From Pontibacter akesuensis (GTDB lineage Bacteria; Bacteroidota; Bacteroidia; Cytophagales; Hymenobacteraceae), in assembly GCF_001611675.1 (NCBI RefSeq), contig NZ_CP014766.1:1178001-1242000 (forward strand): a stretch of DNA of 64,000 bases, given 5' to 3'. This document shows, piece by piece, positions 53,301 to 60,538 of the stretch. The notes beneath the pieces are model-generated. The model made no database searches. It was given only the letters and a program-made list of their open reading frames with translations, and was not told the origin of the DNA. Made by a program: the position numbers and the translations under genes. The number at the start of each line of letters is the position of its first letter. Position 1 is the stretch's first letter.

Positions 53301-55311
53301 TGGTTTGGTTGAAGGTGCTGTAAATACCGGAGATGGTATCAATGATGCTGGTTGTCTGGGTGGCATCCTCTATTTTGAGGTTGCTCACAATGTCGATCAG
53401 CATTTCCAGCTCGGTTGCCACACCCGTAATTTCTTTATCGATGGCATCAGCCTCCACCACCTTTGTTACGGTGTCGATGGCAGCATTCAGGTGCTGCACC
53501 CGCTGCTCGTAGGGCTGCAACGCATCCGGCTTCAGCAGGAAGGTAACGGTGGCATTGGCCATGTTCTGGGCAAAGTCCAGTAATTGCGCCTCGTATGCCT
53601 CGATCTTCATCAGATCGGCATACCGCAGGTCGCGCAACGATACCACCTCTCCGCGCAGCGTTCGCAGCTCCGCCAGATATTTCACATAATCGTTAATGTG
53701 TTCTGCCTTCTGAAGCTTGAGTGTATTGATCAGTGCTTCTGCCTGCCCCAGTACCCCCTCCACCTGCTCTTTAGTACTTTTGCGGATGCTCAGCACTTTC
53801 TCATACTCATCAACTGCCGCAGTGGCCGTCTGCCGGATACCTCCCAGCGGTGCCGCCAAGTTAAAAGTTTCCTTGCGGCTCAGCCAATGGTAAGAATCCA
53901 GCACATTGGTGGTGAGCTTGATCAGGTCCAGGTATAAATTGGTGTAAGAATCCTCCTTCTGCAGCAGCGACAGCAACTCGGTGCACTCGGCCATGGCGCG
54001 CACAATTTCCTTATTCCCGATCTTGTACAAGTATGATTCCTGCGTAACCGGGATGCTGTAGTTCGGCCCAATGTAGGGCGTCTGCCAAATCTGCACCGCA
54101 TGGTGCTTCTGCGGCTCCTCATCTGCCTTAAAGTAGTTCAGCTCGCCGTTCTCGAAAATGGCATAGCCGTGGCAGATGATCGGCGTTTCGATTTTCTGGT
54201 TGATCAGGTTGTAAGAGAGCAGCAGGTACGTACCCTGCTCCTTGTTGTAGAACACGTATAGAAAATCCTCCCCGTTCGGCGACACAATGCGCTTCTCGAA
54301 CAGCATGTCCCGCAGGTTGTTGTCGAACTCCTTGTACTCCCCCGTCTGCAGGTAGTAGCCATAAGGGTAAATGATGCCCTGGTTGTCGGGCAGCAGCACG
54401 CAGCTCTGCTCCAGCGCATCAATCCGACGTGCCTCTTTCAGCTTATAGTTGAAAACGAAATAGCGGTAGTTGTTTTCGCGGTAAGGTCGGATCTTTAGAA
54501 GTATGATATTGCCGATGATGGCATAGTAGATCTCCGAATCGTCCAGCGACTGGTCTTTGTCCTCCACTTCTTCGGAGTAAATGCCGTGGCCGGAATCGGT
54601 GTTGTCTTCTACTTTGATAGTTAAATCACCGCCAAGCGTTTCCACGAAAACCTTGTCTTCGATCGACACATGCGGGTATTTCCCTTTGCGCTGCGACTCC
54701 CGCACCGTGCGCTTCCAGGTAAAGTCGTGCTGGTTGGGAAACACGTACTCGTGGTCGCTGCGGTTATCGAGGTACACCAGTTCGTTCCCCTGAACCAGCC
54801 ACTTGAACGTCTTGATATCGCTGGCGCTTTTGCCCACCCGGAACACCATAAACAGGTGCGTACCAATTAGCGCGAACTTCACGAACTGGGTGTTCTTGTA
54901 ATACTTGTATAGCTTCTGGAAATCCTCTTTAAAGGTCTGGTCTCCTATCAGCTCCAGCGACTGCTCTTTGAAGGTGTGGCCTGCATACGTATAAACGCCA
55001 AACACATCGCTCAGCTCCACCTCCGACTTCAGGCCAATGTGCACGTTGTAGCCAAAGAGCATGTTAAAGCCAACAGGCACCATGTCCCAGGCCACGCAGT
55101 TATTTTCGGTGGTGATGCGGTCGGTGGCCAGCAGTTTTGTCTCGATGGCACCAAATACTTTTTTGCGCTCCTGGTTCAGCTGATCCAGTTGGGTGCGCAA
55201 CTCGCTGCCGCTTTTCTGCAGGCGGTTCCGGAGTATCTCATAGGTACCTCCCTCCAACTGCACGATTTCTTCGGCAACCGGCTGTGTGGGGACTGTGGTA
55301 TTATCTTCCAT
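50359..55311 (-). CDS. Giant AAA+ ATPase (DUF3686/'DNA repair ATPase' type)
   Basis: A 1650-aa cytoplasmic protein. The first roughly 450 residues match the DUF3686 type, with many beta-strands (e.g. NCVAWDMVPVGFNMLFGYN). A long predicted coiled-coil region follows (about 490-800), then a helical stretch. A C-terminal AAA+ module has Walker A SPPGYGKTT near residue 1290 and Walker B VMIYLDDIQ near 1353, with a sensor-like VVMAGNPYTETGEKFRIPD. Databases call such proteins DNA repair ATPase, but nothing here shows DNA binding. Its co-directional neighbours are flotillin, YqiJ-like, PLDc_N and PspA genes, which points to membrane-stress remodelling. The upstream flotillin gene is 612 bp away because a DUF559 cassette intervenes. 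Confidence 0.88.
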   Translation of the reverse strand: MEDNTTVPTQPVAEEIVQLEGGTYEILRNRLQKSGSELRTQLDQLNQERKKVFGAIETKLLATDRITTENNCVAWDMVPVGFNMLFGYNVHIGLKSEVELSDVFGVYTYAGHTFKEQSLELIGDQTFKEDFQKLYKYYKNTQFVKFALIGTHLFMVFRVGKSASDIKTFKWLVQGNELVYLDNRSDHEYVFPNQHDFTWKRTVRESQRKGKYPHVSIEDKVFVETLGGDLTIKVEDNTDSGHGIYSEEVEDKDQSLDDSEIYYAIIGNIILLKIRPYRENNYRYFVFNYKLKEARRIDALEQSCVLLPDNQGIIYPYGYYLQTGEYKEFDNNLRDMLFEKRIVSPNGEDFLYVFYNKEQGTYLLLSYNLINQKIETPIICHGYAIFENGELNYFKADEEPQKHHAVQIWQTPYIGPNYSIPVTQESYLYKIGNKEIVRAMAECTELLSLLQKEDSYTNLYLDLIKLTTNVLDSYHWLSRKETFNLAAPLGGIRQTATAAVDEYEKVLSIRKSTKEQVEGVLGQAEALINTLKLQKAEHINDYVKYLAELRTLRGEVVSLRDLRYADLMKIEAYEAQLLDFAQNMANATVTFLLKPDALQPYEQRVQHLNAAIDTVTKVVEADAIDKEITGVATELEMLIDIVSNLKIEDATQTTSIIDTISGIYSTFNQTKATLKRKRKELLSREGKAEFSSQLKLISQSVISYLDVCDTPQKCEDYLAKLMVQLEELEGKFPDFDEFIEQLAVKREEIYSAFESKKVALQEAQNKRATNLQQAADRILKAVQSRISKLGSIAEINGYFASDLMIEKVRNTVEELLNIGDTVKADTIQSRLKTVKEDAIRQLKDKQELFVAGENVLKFGTHHFTVNTQPFELSVVHRDGAMFFHLTGTNFFEKIVDDAFLSYRQVWEQTLVSENNNVYRAEYLAFQVLQTAQDKSLTSMAGEGFKYLTVDELYKLTEAELREYVARFMAARFNEGYTKGVHDHDAALILGAMVRLTKTADLLRYTSEARACAQLYWDVFASEKRKATLHHQLKGIGAILQVFPDTHQFDNVVEELQQEISAFQQETALFATALAAEAGEYLFYELTRGDHFVIDKFAATLYDGFKHYLTDKKALTAFEASVKALEHNPVEQFELIQHWLKAYALQANQQDKLTYTSEAAVLLLRNGYNGQHVINTVLQETLAQLHGVHHVVQEQQYQLQYHTFLGKLRNYTATTATQFTQFTALKKQLTATFEEQLRLQEFKPRVLSSFVRNKLIDQVYLPLIGANLAKQMGTAGEAKRTDLMGMLLLLSPPGYGKTTLMEYIANRLGIIFMKINGPAIGHQVTAIDPAEAPNAAAREELNKLNLAFEMGDNVMIYLDDIQHCNPEFLQKFISLCDAQRKIEGVYKGKSRTYDFRGKKVCVVMAGNPYTETGEKFRIPDMLANRADIYNLGDIIGDTEDVFKLSYIENSLTSNAVLAKLAGRSQQDVHTLLKLAQTGNSEGLSYEANHSAAEISEYVQVFQKLLRLQDVILKVNMEYIRSAAQADEYRTEPAFKLQGSYRNMNKLAEKVMPIMNDQELQTLILSHYESESQTLTTGAEANMLKFKELLGLQSEVEAQRWQDIKATFVRNNKLKSFGDGNQVGQVLAQMESITGGLTGIQEVLRGLKEEDK

Positions 55312-55358
55312 TGTTTGGAGGAATGGATATTGTTAAAGTTTGTTTTGTCATGGAAATA

Positions 55359-55400
55359 GAATTGTCCCCTTGAGGGGATCACAGGGGCGTTTACATCAGT
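55359..55400 (+). repeat. Left inverted repeat of DUF559 cassette
   Basis: This 42-nt end starts GAATTGTCCCCTTGAGGGGA and finishes GTTTACATCAGT. It mirrors 55,816-55,857 and contains an internal TCCCC-TTGA-GGGGA hairpin. Confidence 0.8.
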
Positions 55401-55411
55401 GAATCTTACAT

Positions 55412-55795
55412 CTATAATTCATGTTCCTGTCTCTCCAGTATCCTGTACTCTATTGTGCGCAGAACATTTTGTATGTCTTTCTTCACTTCTAAATCATCAA
55501 AGCGCAGAAAGCTTAGCCCGTACTGCTCCAGTTCAAATTGGCGTTTGTCATCATAGCTTACTTTGTGCTCATGGCTGTTACCATCTACCTCGATGGCTAA
55601 TCTCAATTCGTGGCAATAAAAATCAACTATAAAATTCAGCATTGGCACCTGACGGTGAAATTGTACATCATGCATCTTCCCTTCCTTGATTTCCTGCCAC
55701 AGTAGGACTTCTGTAAGAGTGCTGTTCTTTCTGAGTTCTCTAGCTTTCTCTTTCAGGTCCTTTCTGTATGGGATACTGCTATTCTTTGAATTCAT
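55412..55795 (-). CDS. DUF559 (Vsr-like PD-(D/E)XK) endonuclease
   Basis: A 127-aa DUF559 protein of the very-short-patch-repair endonuclease-like superfamily. The N-terminal segment RKNSTLTEVLLWQEIKEGKM and the nuclease core FIVDFYCHELRLAIEVDGNSH supply the Asp and the E-V-D acids, and the closing LSFLRFDDLEVKKD is also typical. I chose the start at 55,795 because MNSKNSS precedes the conserved block; an upstream Met at 55,816 falls in the right inverted repeat. The gene fills a cassette with terminal inverted repeats, so the protein may act on cassette ends. Its codon use is more AT-rich than that of neighbouring genes, which suggests transfer. Confidence 0.88.
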   Translation of the reverse strand: MNSKNSSIPYRKDLKEKARELRKNSTLTEVLLWQEIKEGKMHDVQFHRQVPMLNFIVDFYCHELRLAIEVDGNSHEHKVSYDDKRQFELEQYGLSFLRFDDLEVKKDIQNVLRTIEYRILERQEHEL

Positions 55796-55815
55796 ACCTC
55801 CCAGTGTCAAAACCA

Positions 55816-55857
55816 ACTGATGTAAACACCCCTACGGTCCCCTCAAGGGGACAATTC
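55816..55857 (-). repeat. Right inverted repeat of DUF559 cassette
   Basis: The reverse complement of this 42-nt end starts GAATTGTCCCCTTGAGGGGA and finishes GTTTACATCAGT. Differences from the left copy are confined to the stretch between the hairpin and the inner edge. Confidence 0.8.
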
Positions 55858-55922
55858 TTACTGTAGGAATTTATAAGGTAGAGGCACGAAACTCTGTGCC
55901 TCTACGCCTACAAACAGCTAAC

Positions 55923-58061
55923 TTAATTCAATGAGATATAAGGCTTATCAGCGATGCCCATGGCGGTTGCGGCGCTGGTAAGCTGCTTTAGGGTGCTGAG
56001 CGTGCTTTCGTCATCAGCACTGTTCTGCATCATCTTCAGTAGCAGGGCTGATACGCTTAGATTGCGTACATCATCTGAGGTCATGCCGAACTGGTTAATG
56101 AAGCGCTGCAGGTTTGTCTTGAAGTCCACGTGGCCGTTGCTGTCTGGCTGGAAGAAGGTGTCTTTTACCGTCTCCAGCACCCGGCTGTTGCTCACCAGCC
56201 TGTCTACCGACTTGCCCTTGGAGATAGAGCCGATGATCTGGTCGAAGAACATCGTTTCGCCACCCACAATATCGATCTTCGCAGCTTTCAGGGCTTCGGA
56301 TATTACCTCGGCCTGCGATGCGGCGATGTCTTTCTGGATGTTGATTTGCGCCAGCTCGATCGACTTCTCTTTGTCGAGGCGCAGCTTGAACTCCTCGTGA
56401 TCCTTGCCCACGCCATCCAGTTTGCGCATAGCATCGGCTTTCGCTTCTATGCCTTTGGCATCCACCGTAAACTTCTCGCCGATTACGCGTGCCTCGGCCA
56501 GTCCGCGCTTCTCTTCCGCTGCGGCCAGATTCTCCACCACGCTGGCATCGGCCAATCCTTTTTCCTTGGCTATTTTGGCGGCTACCATGCCTACCTGCTC
56601 GTCGGCTTCGGCTTGTGCTTTGGCTTTGGCAATGATCACCATCGCCTCTGCTTCGCCTTCTTTCTGCCTTGCCTGCGCTTTCGCCTCCATCACCTGGGCC
56701 TCGGACAAGCCGATGGCAGCAGCCTGTGTGGCTTCGGCTTCAGCCATCACCTTAATAGCCTGCGCTCTGTTGTTGGCAGATGCCTGCTCGGCCTCCGCAT
56801 CAATCAGCGTTTGCTTGGCACGGAATTCCGCTGCCTGGCGGCCTGCTTCGGCACTCTTTATCTCTTTCACCAGCGACTCCTCTGCCTCGCGCTCCGCATT
56901 CTTAATGGCAACCGCTTTCTGGCGATCAGCCTCGGCAATGGCCTTGGTGTCTTTGATCTTCTCTTCTTCCTCCACCACGGCTTTCTCCACGGTTACACGC
57001 TCCCGGATAATGCCCTGGATGTTCTTGCGCTCTTCTTCGATGGCTTTCTCTTTCTCAATTTGGGCGAGTGCCACGATGCGCTCGCGCTCGTTGACCTCCA
57101 GCATACGCGCCTGCTCCACACGCTCGGTTTCGATGGCGTCGGTGCGTTGCTTGCTGCGCTCTGCCACCAGGATCTGGCGGTCGCGGTTCTGCTCGGAAAT
57201 CTGTACTTCCTCATCGGTGGCAATGCGTGCCTTCTCTGACTTCAGGCGCTCTTCGTGGCGCACTTTCTCCATTTCAGAAAACTCCCTCGACTTGATGTTG
57301 GCGATCTCGCGCTTCTGCTTCTCCTCGTTTTCAGCCAGCTGCTTCTCGAGCTCAAGTATGGTTTCCTGCGCTTCTACGTTTTGCTTTTTAATTGTCTTCT
57401 CCTTCTCGCGCTCAATCAGGTTCGATTGGATTTTCTGTCTTGCCGTCAGGTCGATGATCTTCTTGATGCCTTCCGCATCCAAGATGTTGTTTTCGTTCAG
57501 GTTCGAGAGCGGCGTCTGCTCCAGGTAGTCAATGGCACAGTCGTCCAGCACATACCCGTTCAGGTCGGTGCCGATCGTTTGCAGAATCTGGCGCTTGAAC
57601 TCGTCGCGGGCCTGGTACAGATCTACAAACTCGAAATGCTTGCCGACTGTCTTCAGCGCCTCCGAGAATTTGGCATCAAACAGGCCTTCCAGCGCCGCAT
57701 GGTCAGAGGCGCGCTTACAGCCAATCGCCTGTGCCACCTGCACCACATCCTCCGGTGTTTTGTTCACGCGCAAAAAGAAGTTCACCTTGATATCGGCGCG
57801 CAGGTTGTCTTTGCAGATCAATCCCTCGGAGCCGGTCCGGGCAATCACGATGGTTTTCAGGGTGATGTCCATCACCTCCAGTTTGTGAATTACGGGCACC
57901 ACGAAAATACCGGAGAAAGATACTTTAGTATCGCCCAGGCCAGTGCGCACCAGGGCTTCGCCCTGAATGGCTTTCTGGTACATTTTGATGACGAGGGCAA
58001 TCAGGCCGATCACCACTACCGCCAGAATCACGACGATAGTCAAGGATAATTGTGCAATCAT
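55923..58061 (-). CDS. Flotillin/YqiK-type SPFH protein
   Basis: A 712-aa membrane-anchored protein. One N-terminal transmembrane helix (about residues 5-27) is followed by an SPFH/band-7 domain (about 30-200, with GDTKVSFSGIFVVPVIHKLE). A very long coiled-coil region (about 210-590) is rich in EKE and AEA repeats, and a globular tail ends MGIADKPYISLN. Flotillins of this type form scaffolds in the inner membrane and are paired with NfeD-like proteins. Here the YqiJ-like gene lies 1 bp upstream, matching the E. coli yqiJ-yqiK arrangement. It probably assembles a membrane microdomain in which PspA and the AAA+ protein act. Confidence 0.93.
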   Translation of the reverse strand: MIAQLSLTIVVILAVVVIGLIALVIKMYQKAIQGEALVRTGLGDTKVSFSGIFVVPVIHKLEVMDITLKTIVIARTGSEGLICKDNLRADIKVNFFLRVNKTPEDVVQVAQAIGCKRASDHAALEGLFDAKFSEALKTVGKHFEFVDLYQARDEFKRQILQTIGTDLNGYVLDDCAIDYLEQTPLSNLNENNILDAEGIKKIIDLTARQKIQSNLIEREKEKTIKKQNVEAQETILELEKQLAENEEKQKREIANIKSREFSEMEKVRHEERLKSEKARIATDEEVQISEQNRDRQILVAERSKQRTDAIETERVEQARMLEVNERERIVALAQIEKEKAIEEERKNIQGIIRERVTVEKAVVEEEEKIKDTKAIAEADRQKAVAIKNAEREAEESLVKEIKSAEAGRQAAEFRAKQTLIDAEAEQASANNRAQAIKVMAEAEATQAAAIGLSEAQVMEAKAQARQKEGEAEAMVIIAKAKAQAEADEQVGMVAAKIAKEKGLADASVVENLAAAEEKRGLAEARVIGEKFTVDAKGIEAKADAMRKLDGVGKDHEEFKLRLDKEKSIELAQINIQKDIAASQAEVISEALKAAKIDIVGGETMFFDQIIGSISKGKSVDRLVSNSRVLETVKDTFFQPDSNGHVDFKTNLQRFINQFGMTSDDVRNLSVSALLLKMMQNSADDESTLSTLKQLTSAATAMGIADKPYISLN

Positions 58062-58062
58062 G

Positions 58063-58707
58063 TTAAATGGTTTCGTAAGGTTCTATAAGGTAAAATTTGT
58101 TTTCAGCATTGTAGTCGATCACCAGGGCCGTCTGCCCTTTGCTGAGGCGGCTGCCCCGGGTGCTTTTGACGTTGAGTAAGAGCGGAGCGCCGGAAGTAGG
58201 AACGCTGGCCTGCCCGAGCTCCGTGGTGGAAGTAGGAAGTATAACCGTGCACACCTGCCCGATAATCGTGACGCTGGATGGGTGCTCCTTCTCGAGCACG
58301 GCATACAGGTGCACAAAAGGGGTGGTCAGAATTTTGGAGACAAACAGGCTGAGTATAAACATCGGGAGCAGCAGCAGCCAACCCAGCAGCGCCACATTGC
58401 CCAGCAGGTAATAGTTGGCAAGTATGGAAATCACCCAGAAAGGCAGCGCCACAAAGGTCAGGAACAGCATGAGCGGAATCCGGCCCAGGTTAAAGAAAGC
58501 AAGGGCATGGTTCAGCCACGACACTGCCGATACGCCGTCGGCATCTACCCCCGAATCCAACGCTAGGTCAGCCTCGATCTCCACGTTGAAGAAGTCCAGG
58601 TCCAGCAAACCGAAAATCACCGCCACCCAGTAGAGCAGCACAAACACCAGGAAGGCCGTTGGAATGATGTTGACGGATGAAAAAGCCGCTTGTAAAAGTT
58701 CTGTCAT
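58063..58707 (-). CDS. YqiJ/NfeD-like membrane protein
   Basis: A 214-aa protein with four or so hydrophobic helices (about residues 12-36, 72-96, 97-118 and 120-138). A C-terminal soluble OB-fold-like domain starts SSVTIIGQVCTVILPTSTT and ends NKFYLIEPYETI. This layout is that of YqiJ, an NfeD-like partner of YqiK flotillins. The stop codon is 1 bp from the flotillin start, so the two are translated together. The GQVCTV and KGQTALVIDYN stretches match the small beta-barrel expected for the partner domain. Confidence 0.88.
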   Translation of the reverse strand: MTELLQAAFSSVNIIPTAFLVFVLLYWVAVIFGLLDLDFFNVEIEADLALDSGVDADGVSAVSWLNHALAFFNLGRIPLMLFLTFVALPFWVISILANYYLLGNVALLGWLLLLPMFILSLFVSKILTTPFVHLYAVLEKEHPSSVTIIGQVCTVILPTSTTELGQASVPTSGAPLLLNVKSTRGSRLSKGQTALVIDYNAENKFYLIEPYETI

Positions 58708-58742
58708 AGGTTATCGACAAAGGTTAAAGATAAACCGAGTGG

Positions 58743-58961
58743 CTACACGCCATGCTTCACCTTTTGGGAGCGGCCAAAAAGCAGGTAAAGAAGAGCGCCC
58801 AGCAACGGCACAAAAATGATCGCGACCACCCAAACCAGCTTGTCAGTACCGGATTTAAAATCACTCCGCAGCACATCGATCAATGCCCAAAGCCACAGGG
58901 CAAGGGGAATAAGTAAGATTAAGAATTCTACTCCACCTAAGCCTCCTAAAAACAGCAACAT
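58743..58961 (-). CDS. PLDc_N-type small membrane protein
   Basis: A 72-aa protein with two transmembrane helices. The sequence LWALIDVLRSDFKSGTDKL and IIFVPLLGALLYLLFGRSQK matches the phospholipase D N-terminal membrane domain found free-standing in many bacteria. It has no catalytic domain. Its place between the PspA gene (41 bp) and the YqiJ-like gene (35 bp) supports a structural or sensing role in the membrane-stress complex. It is like PspC-type accessory proteins only in size and location, not in sequence. Confidence 0.85.
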   Translation of the reverse strand: MLLFLGGLGGVEFLILLIPLALWLWALIDVLRSDFKSGTDKLVWVVAIIFVPLLGALLYLLFGRSQKVKHGV

Positions 58962-59002
58962 GATTCCTCCTTTCGTTTAAATGTATAAAGCGTAGTACAC
59001 GC

Positions 59003-59731
59003 TTATTCCTGAGCTGGCGCCTGTGCCTGGGTCAGACCAAGCTTTGCCTTTAGTGCGGCCACATCGTCGGATGCTTTGCGCTGGTCGCTGTTTTGCAGGG
59101 CCTTCTCGATTTCCTGGTCGATGGAGCGGCTCTCGTTGGCGATCTCACCGTAAGACTCGGCCAGTGCTTCCTCCACAGCCACCTTCTCCTTCATGCGTTC
59201 CAACAGCGTTACTGTGCTCGAAGAATCGATCTGGGCCAGTTGTTTGTTGATGGTTTTGGTTGCGTTGCTCACCGTTACCCTGCTTTTCAACGTCTTCAGC
59301 TCATTTTCCCACTTGCTGATGGTGCCGCGCAGGTTCTTCACGTTTCCATCCAGCTGGGTCACTGATTTCTCGAACTTCTCCTGGTCATCCTTCGCCTGCA
59401 CCGCCAGCTTCTGATTCTCTTCTTTCTTTAGCAGCGCCTCGCCTGCCAGGCGGTCTGCCTCTGTGGCCGGTAAATCGCCTTTGTGGGCGCGCTGCAGCAG
59501 TTGCACCGCTTTGTTTTCGTAGTCTTTAGACTTCTCCTGGTACTGCTCGGCATCGTTGCGGGCACGTATGGCCATGGCTTTCACCTCGGCCAGGGCGCGC
59601 AGGCTCTTCTCCAGGTCTTCCTTCATGTCCCGGATGCCCTGCTCAGTTAGCCTGATCGGGTTTTCCAGCTGGTCTACAGCGGCATGCGCCTCGGCCTGCC
59701 CTATCTTGAAAATGCGCTTAAATATGTTCAT
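59003..59731 (-). CDS. pspA: PspA/IM30 family protein
   Basis: A 242-aa ESCRT-III-like membrane-remodelling protein. It starts MNIFKRIFKIGQAEAHAAVD, an amphipathic helix typical of PspA, and continues as an almost entirely coiled-coil helical rod (about residues 25-225). The family core AVDQLENPIRLTEQGIRDM is present. It stabilises damaged inner membranes by oligomerising on lipid. Its start codon overlaps the stop of the preceding YbjN/CesT-like gene by 14 nt, so expression is coupled. No PspF-like sigma-54 activator is nearby, so control must differ from the E. coli system. Confidence 0.92.
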   Translation of the reverse strand: MNIFKRIFKIGQAEAHAAVDQLENPIRLTEQGIRDMKEDLEKSLRALAEVKAMAIRARNDAEQYQEKSKDYENKAVQLLQRAHKGDLPATEADRLAGEALLKKEENQKLAVQAKDDQEKFEKSVTQLDGNVKNLRGTISKWENELKTLKSRVTVSNATKTINKQLAQIDSSSTVTLLERMKEKVAVEEALAESYGEIANESRSIDQEIEKALQNSDQRKASDDVAALKAKLGLTQAQAPAQE

Positions 59732-60146
59732 AGCTGTATTCTGTTTTATCTTTTGAAAATTGAATTAACTGGTCAGAGTACTCACTCAGCAATAGCGCCA
59801 GCGAGTTAAAGGTGGCCTCAATCTCGCAGAGGTCCAGCATCTCGATCTGCAGCGTATCCCGGAAAATCACCTTGCGGCCCGTTTCGTCGAGCACAAAAGC
59901 GCCGTGTATAATGTCTCTGTTTTTCTGCAGCAGGCTGCGGTAGATATCGGCAGAGGCCTGTTCGGGCAGTTCCAGGATATACTGCTCCATAATCAGCAGC
60001 GGCTCAGCGCAACCAATCACGAGGTTCTTTACCCCAAGGCTTTCCTTTTCCACCACGAACACGCACTCCGTGTCATCTTCGTAAGTGATCTGGAAGTCGA
60101 GTTCGAGCAGGTAGCCCTTCACTTTGTTAAAGTAGTTGTTTTCCAT
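59718..60146 (-). CDS. YbjN/CesT-like chaperone-type protein
   Basis: A 142-aa soluble protein with an alpha/beta fold resembling YbjN or type III secretion chaperones: helix (MENNYFNKVKGYLLEL), then strands (FQITYEDDTECVFVVE), a helix LLIMEQYILELPEQ and further strands (GAFVLDETGRKVIFRDTL). The family is a tentative match. I chose the start at 60,146; the frame extends to 60,191, but the extra residues (MCLSVVLCLLYYIYY) look unlike a real N-terminus. It is the first gene of the operon and overlaps pspA by 14 nt, in the position of YjfI-like partners of other PspA operons. It may be a chaperone or adaptor for PspA. Confidence 0.65.
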   Translation of the reverse strand: MENNYFNKVKGYLLELDFQITYEDDTECVFVVEKESLGVKNLVIGCAEPLLIMEQYILELPEQASADIYRSLLQKNRDIIHGAFVLDETGRKVIFRDTLQIEMLDLCEIEATFNSLALLLSEYSDQLIQFSKDKTEYSYEHI

Positions 60147-60538
60147 GTAGTAGATATAATATAGTAGACACAAGACAACAGACAGGCACATGGCACCGCC
60201 AAATGCAGGATCTTACACACCAGTTGCATAGTTTTGTCCGGCGCCGGGGCACCGGGATAAGATAAAGTGGCGATGGAGTGTCTTTTGGGGTTGAGCCTCG
60301 CAGACAACTGATATAAGGAAGTATAAAGGGTGGTTTATACTTTAGCTGGGTAATGGAACCGTAAATTAATAAACTTATAGTAGAGGGCCTATATAGGGTA
60401 AAATATTTTTAACTTGCTCCTGTTGCTCATATTTATAGAACATCACCAACTAACAACGCGTATTATTGCTCAATTCGATGATGTAATTATACTACAAAAT
60501 AGAATACGCTCAAAATATTAGCAAGGTTATTTTTTATT
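60147..60538. promoter_or_regulatory. Divergent promoter region of PspA operon and XRE regulator
   Basis: No gene fits here. The region holds an inverted pair AAGTATAAA/TTTATACTT at 60,319-60,342, a GCCTATATAGGG stretch near 60,388 and a strongly AT-rich 60,395-60,538 containing the promoter of the XRE gene. Both outward-facing transcripts must start within it. Confidence 0.6.
60319..60342. promoter_or_regulatory. AAGTATAAA inverted repeat in divergent region
   Basis: AAGTATAAA and TTTATACTT are perfect 9-bp inverted arms with a 6-bp spacer. This is a candidate operator or hairpin between the PspA operon and the XRE gene, but it also belongs to the abundant AAGTATA word set, which weakens an operator claim. 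Confidence 0.4.

Larger units (their letters stand above)
55359..55857. mobile_element. 499-bp DUF559 cassette with 42-bp terminal inverted repeats
   Basis: The left end (55,359-55,400) and right end (55,816-55,857) are inverted copies over 42 nt with about five mismatches. Each end begins GAATTGTCCCCTTGAGGGGA and contains its own TCCCC/GGGGA hairpin, and each inner edge is GTTTACATCAGT. The only gene inside encodes a DUF559 nuclease. The cassette is more AT-rich than its flanks, lacks the AAGTATA word and splits the flotillin and AAA+ genes of an otherwise tight operon. I see no clear target-site duplication. It looks like a small mobile or homing-type element. Confidence 0.7.

Noticed and set aside
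56130..58049. Long plus-strand open frames (374, 369 and 264 aa)
   Set aside because: They are antisense to the flotillin coiled coil. Its EKE/AEA codon bias reads as Leu/Phe/Ser-rich or Ala/Ser-rich strings on the other strand, which explains the lack of stops.
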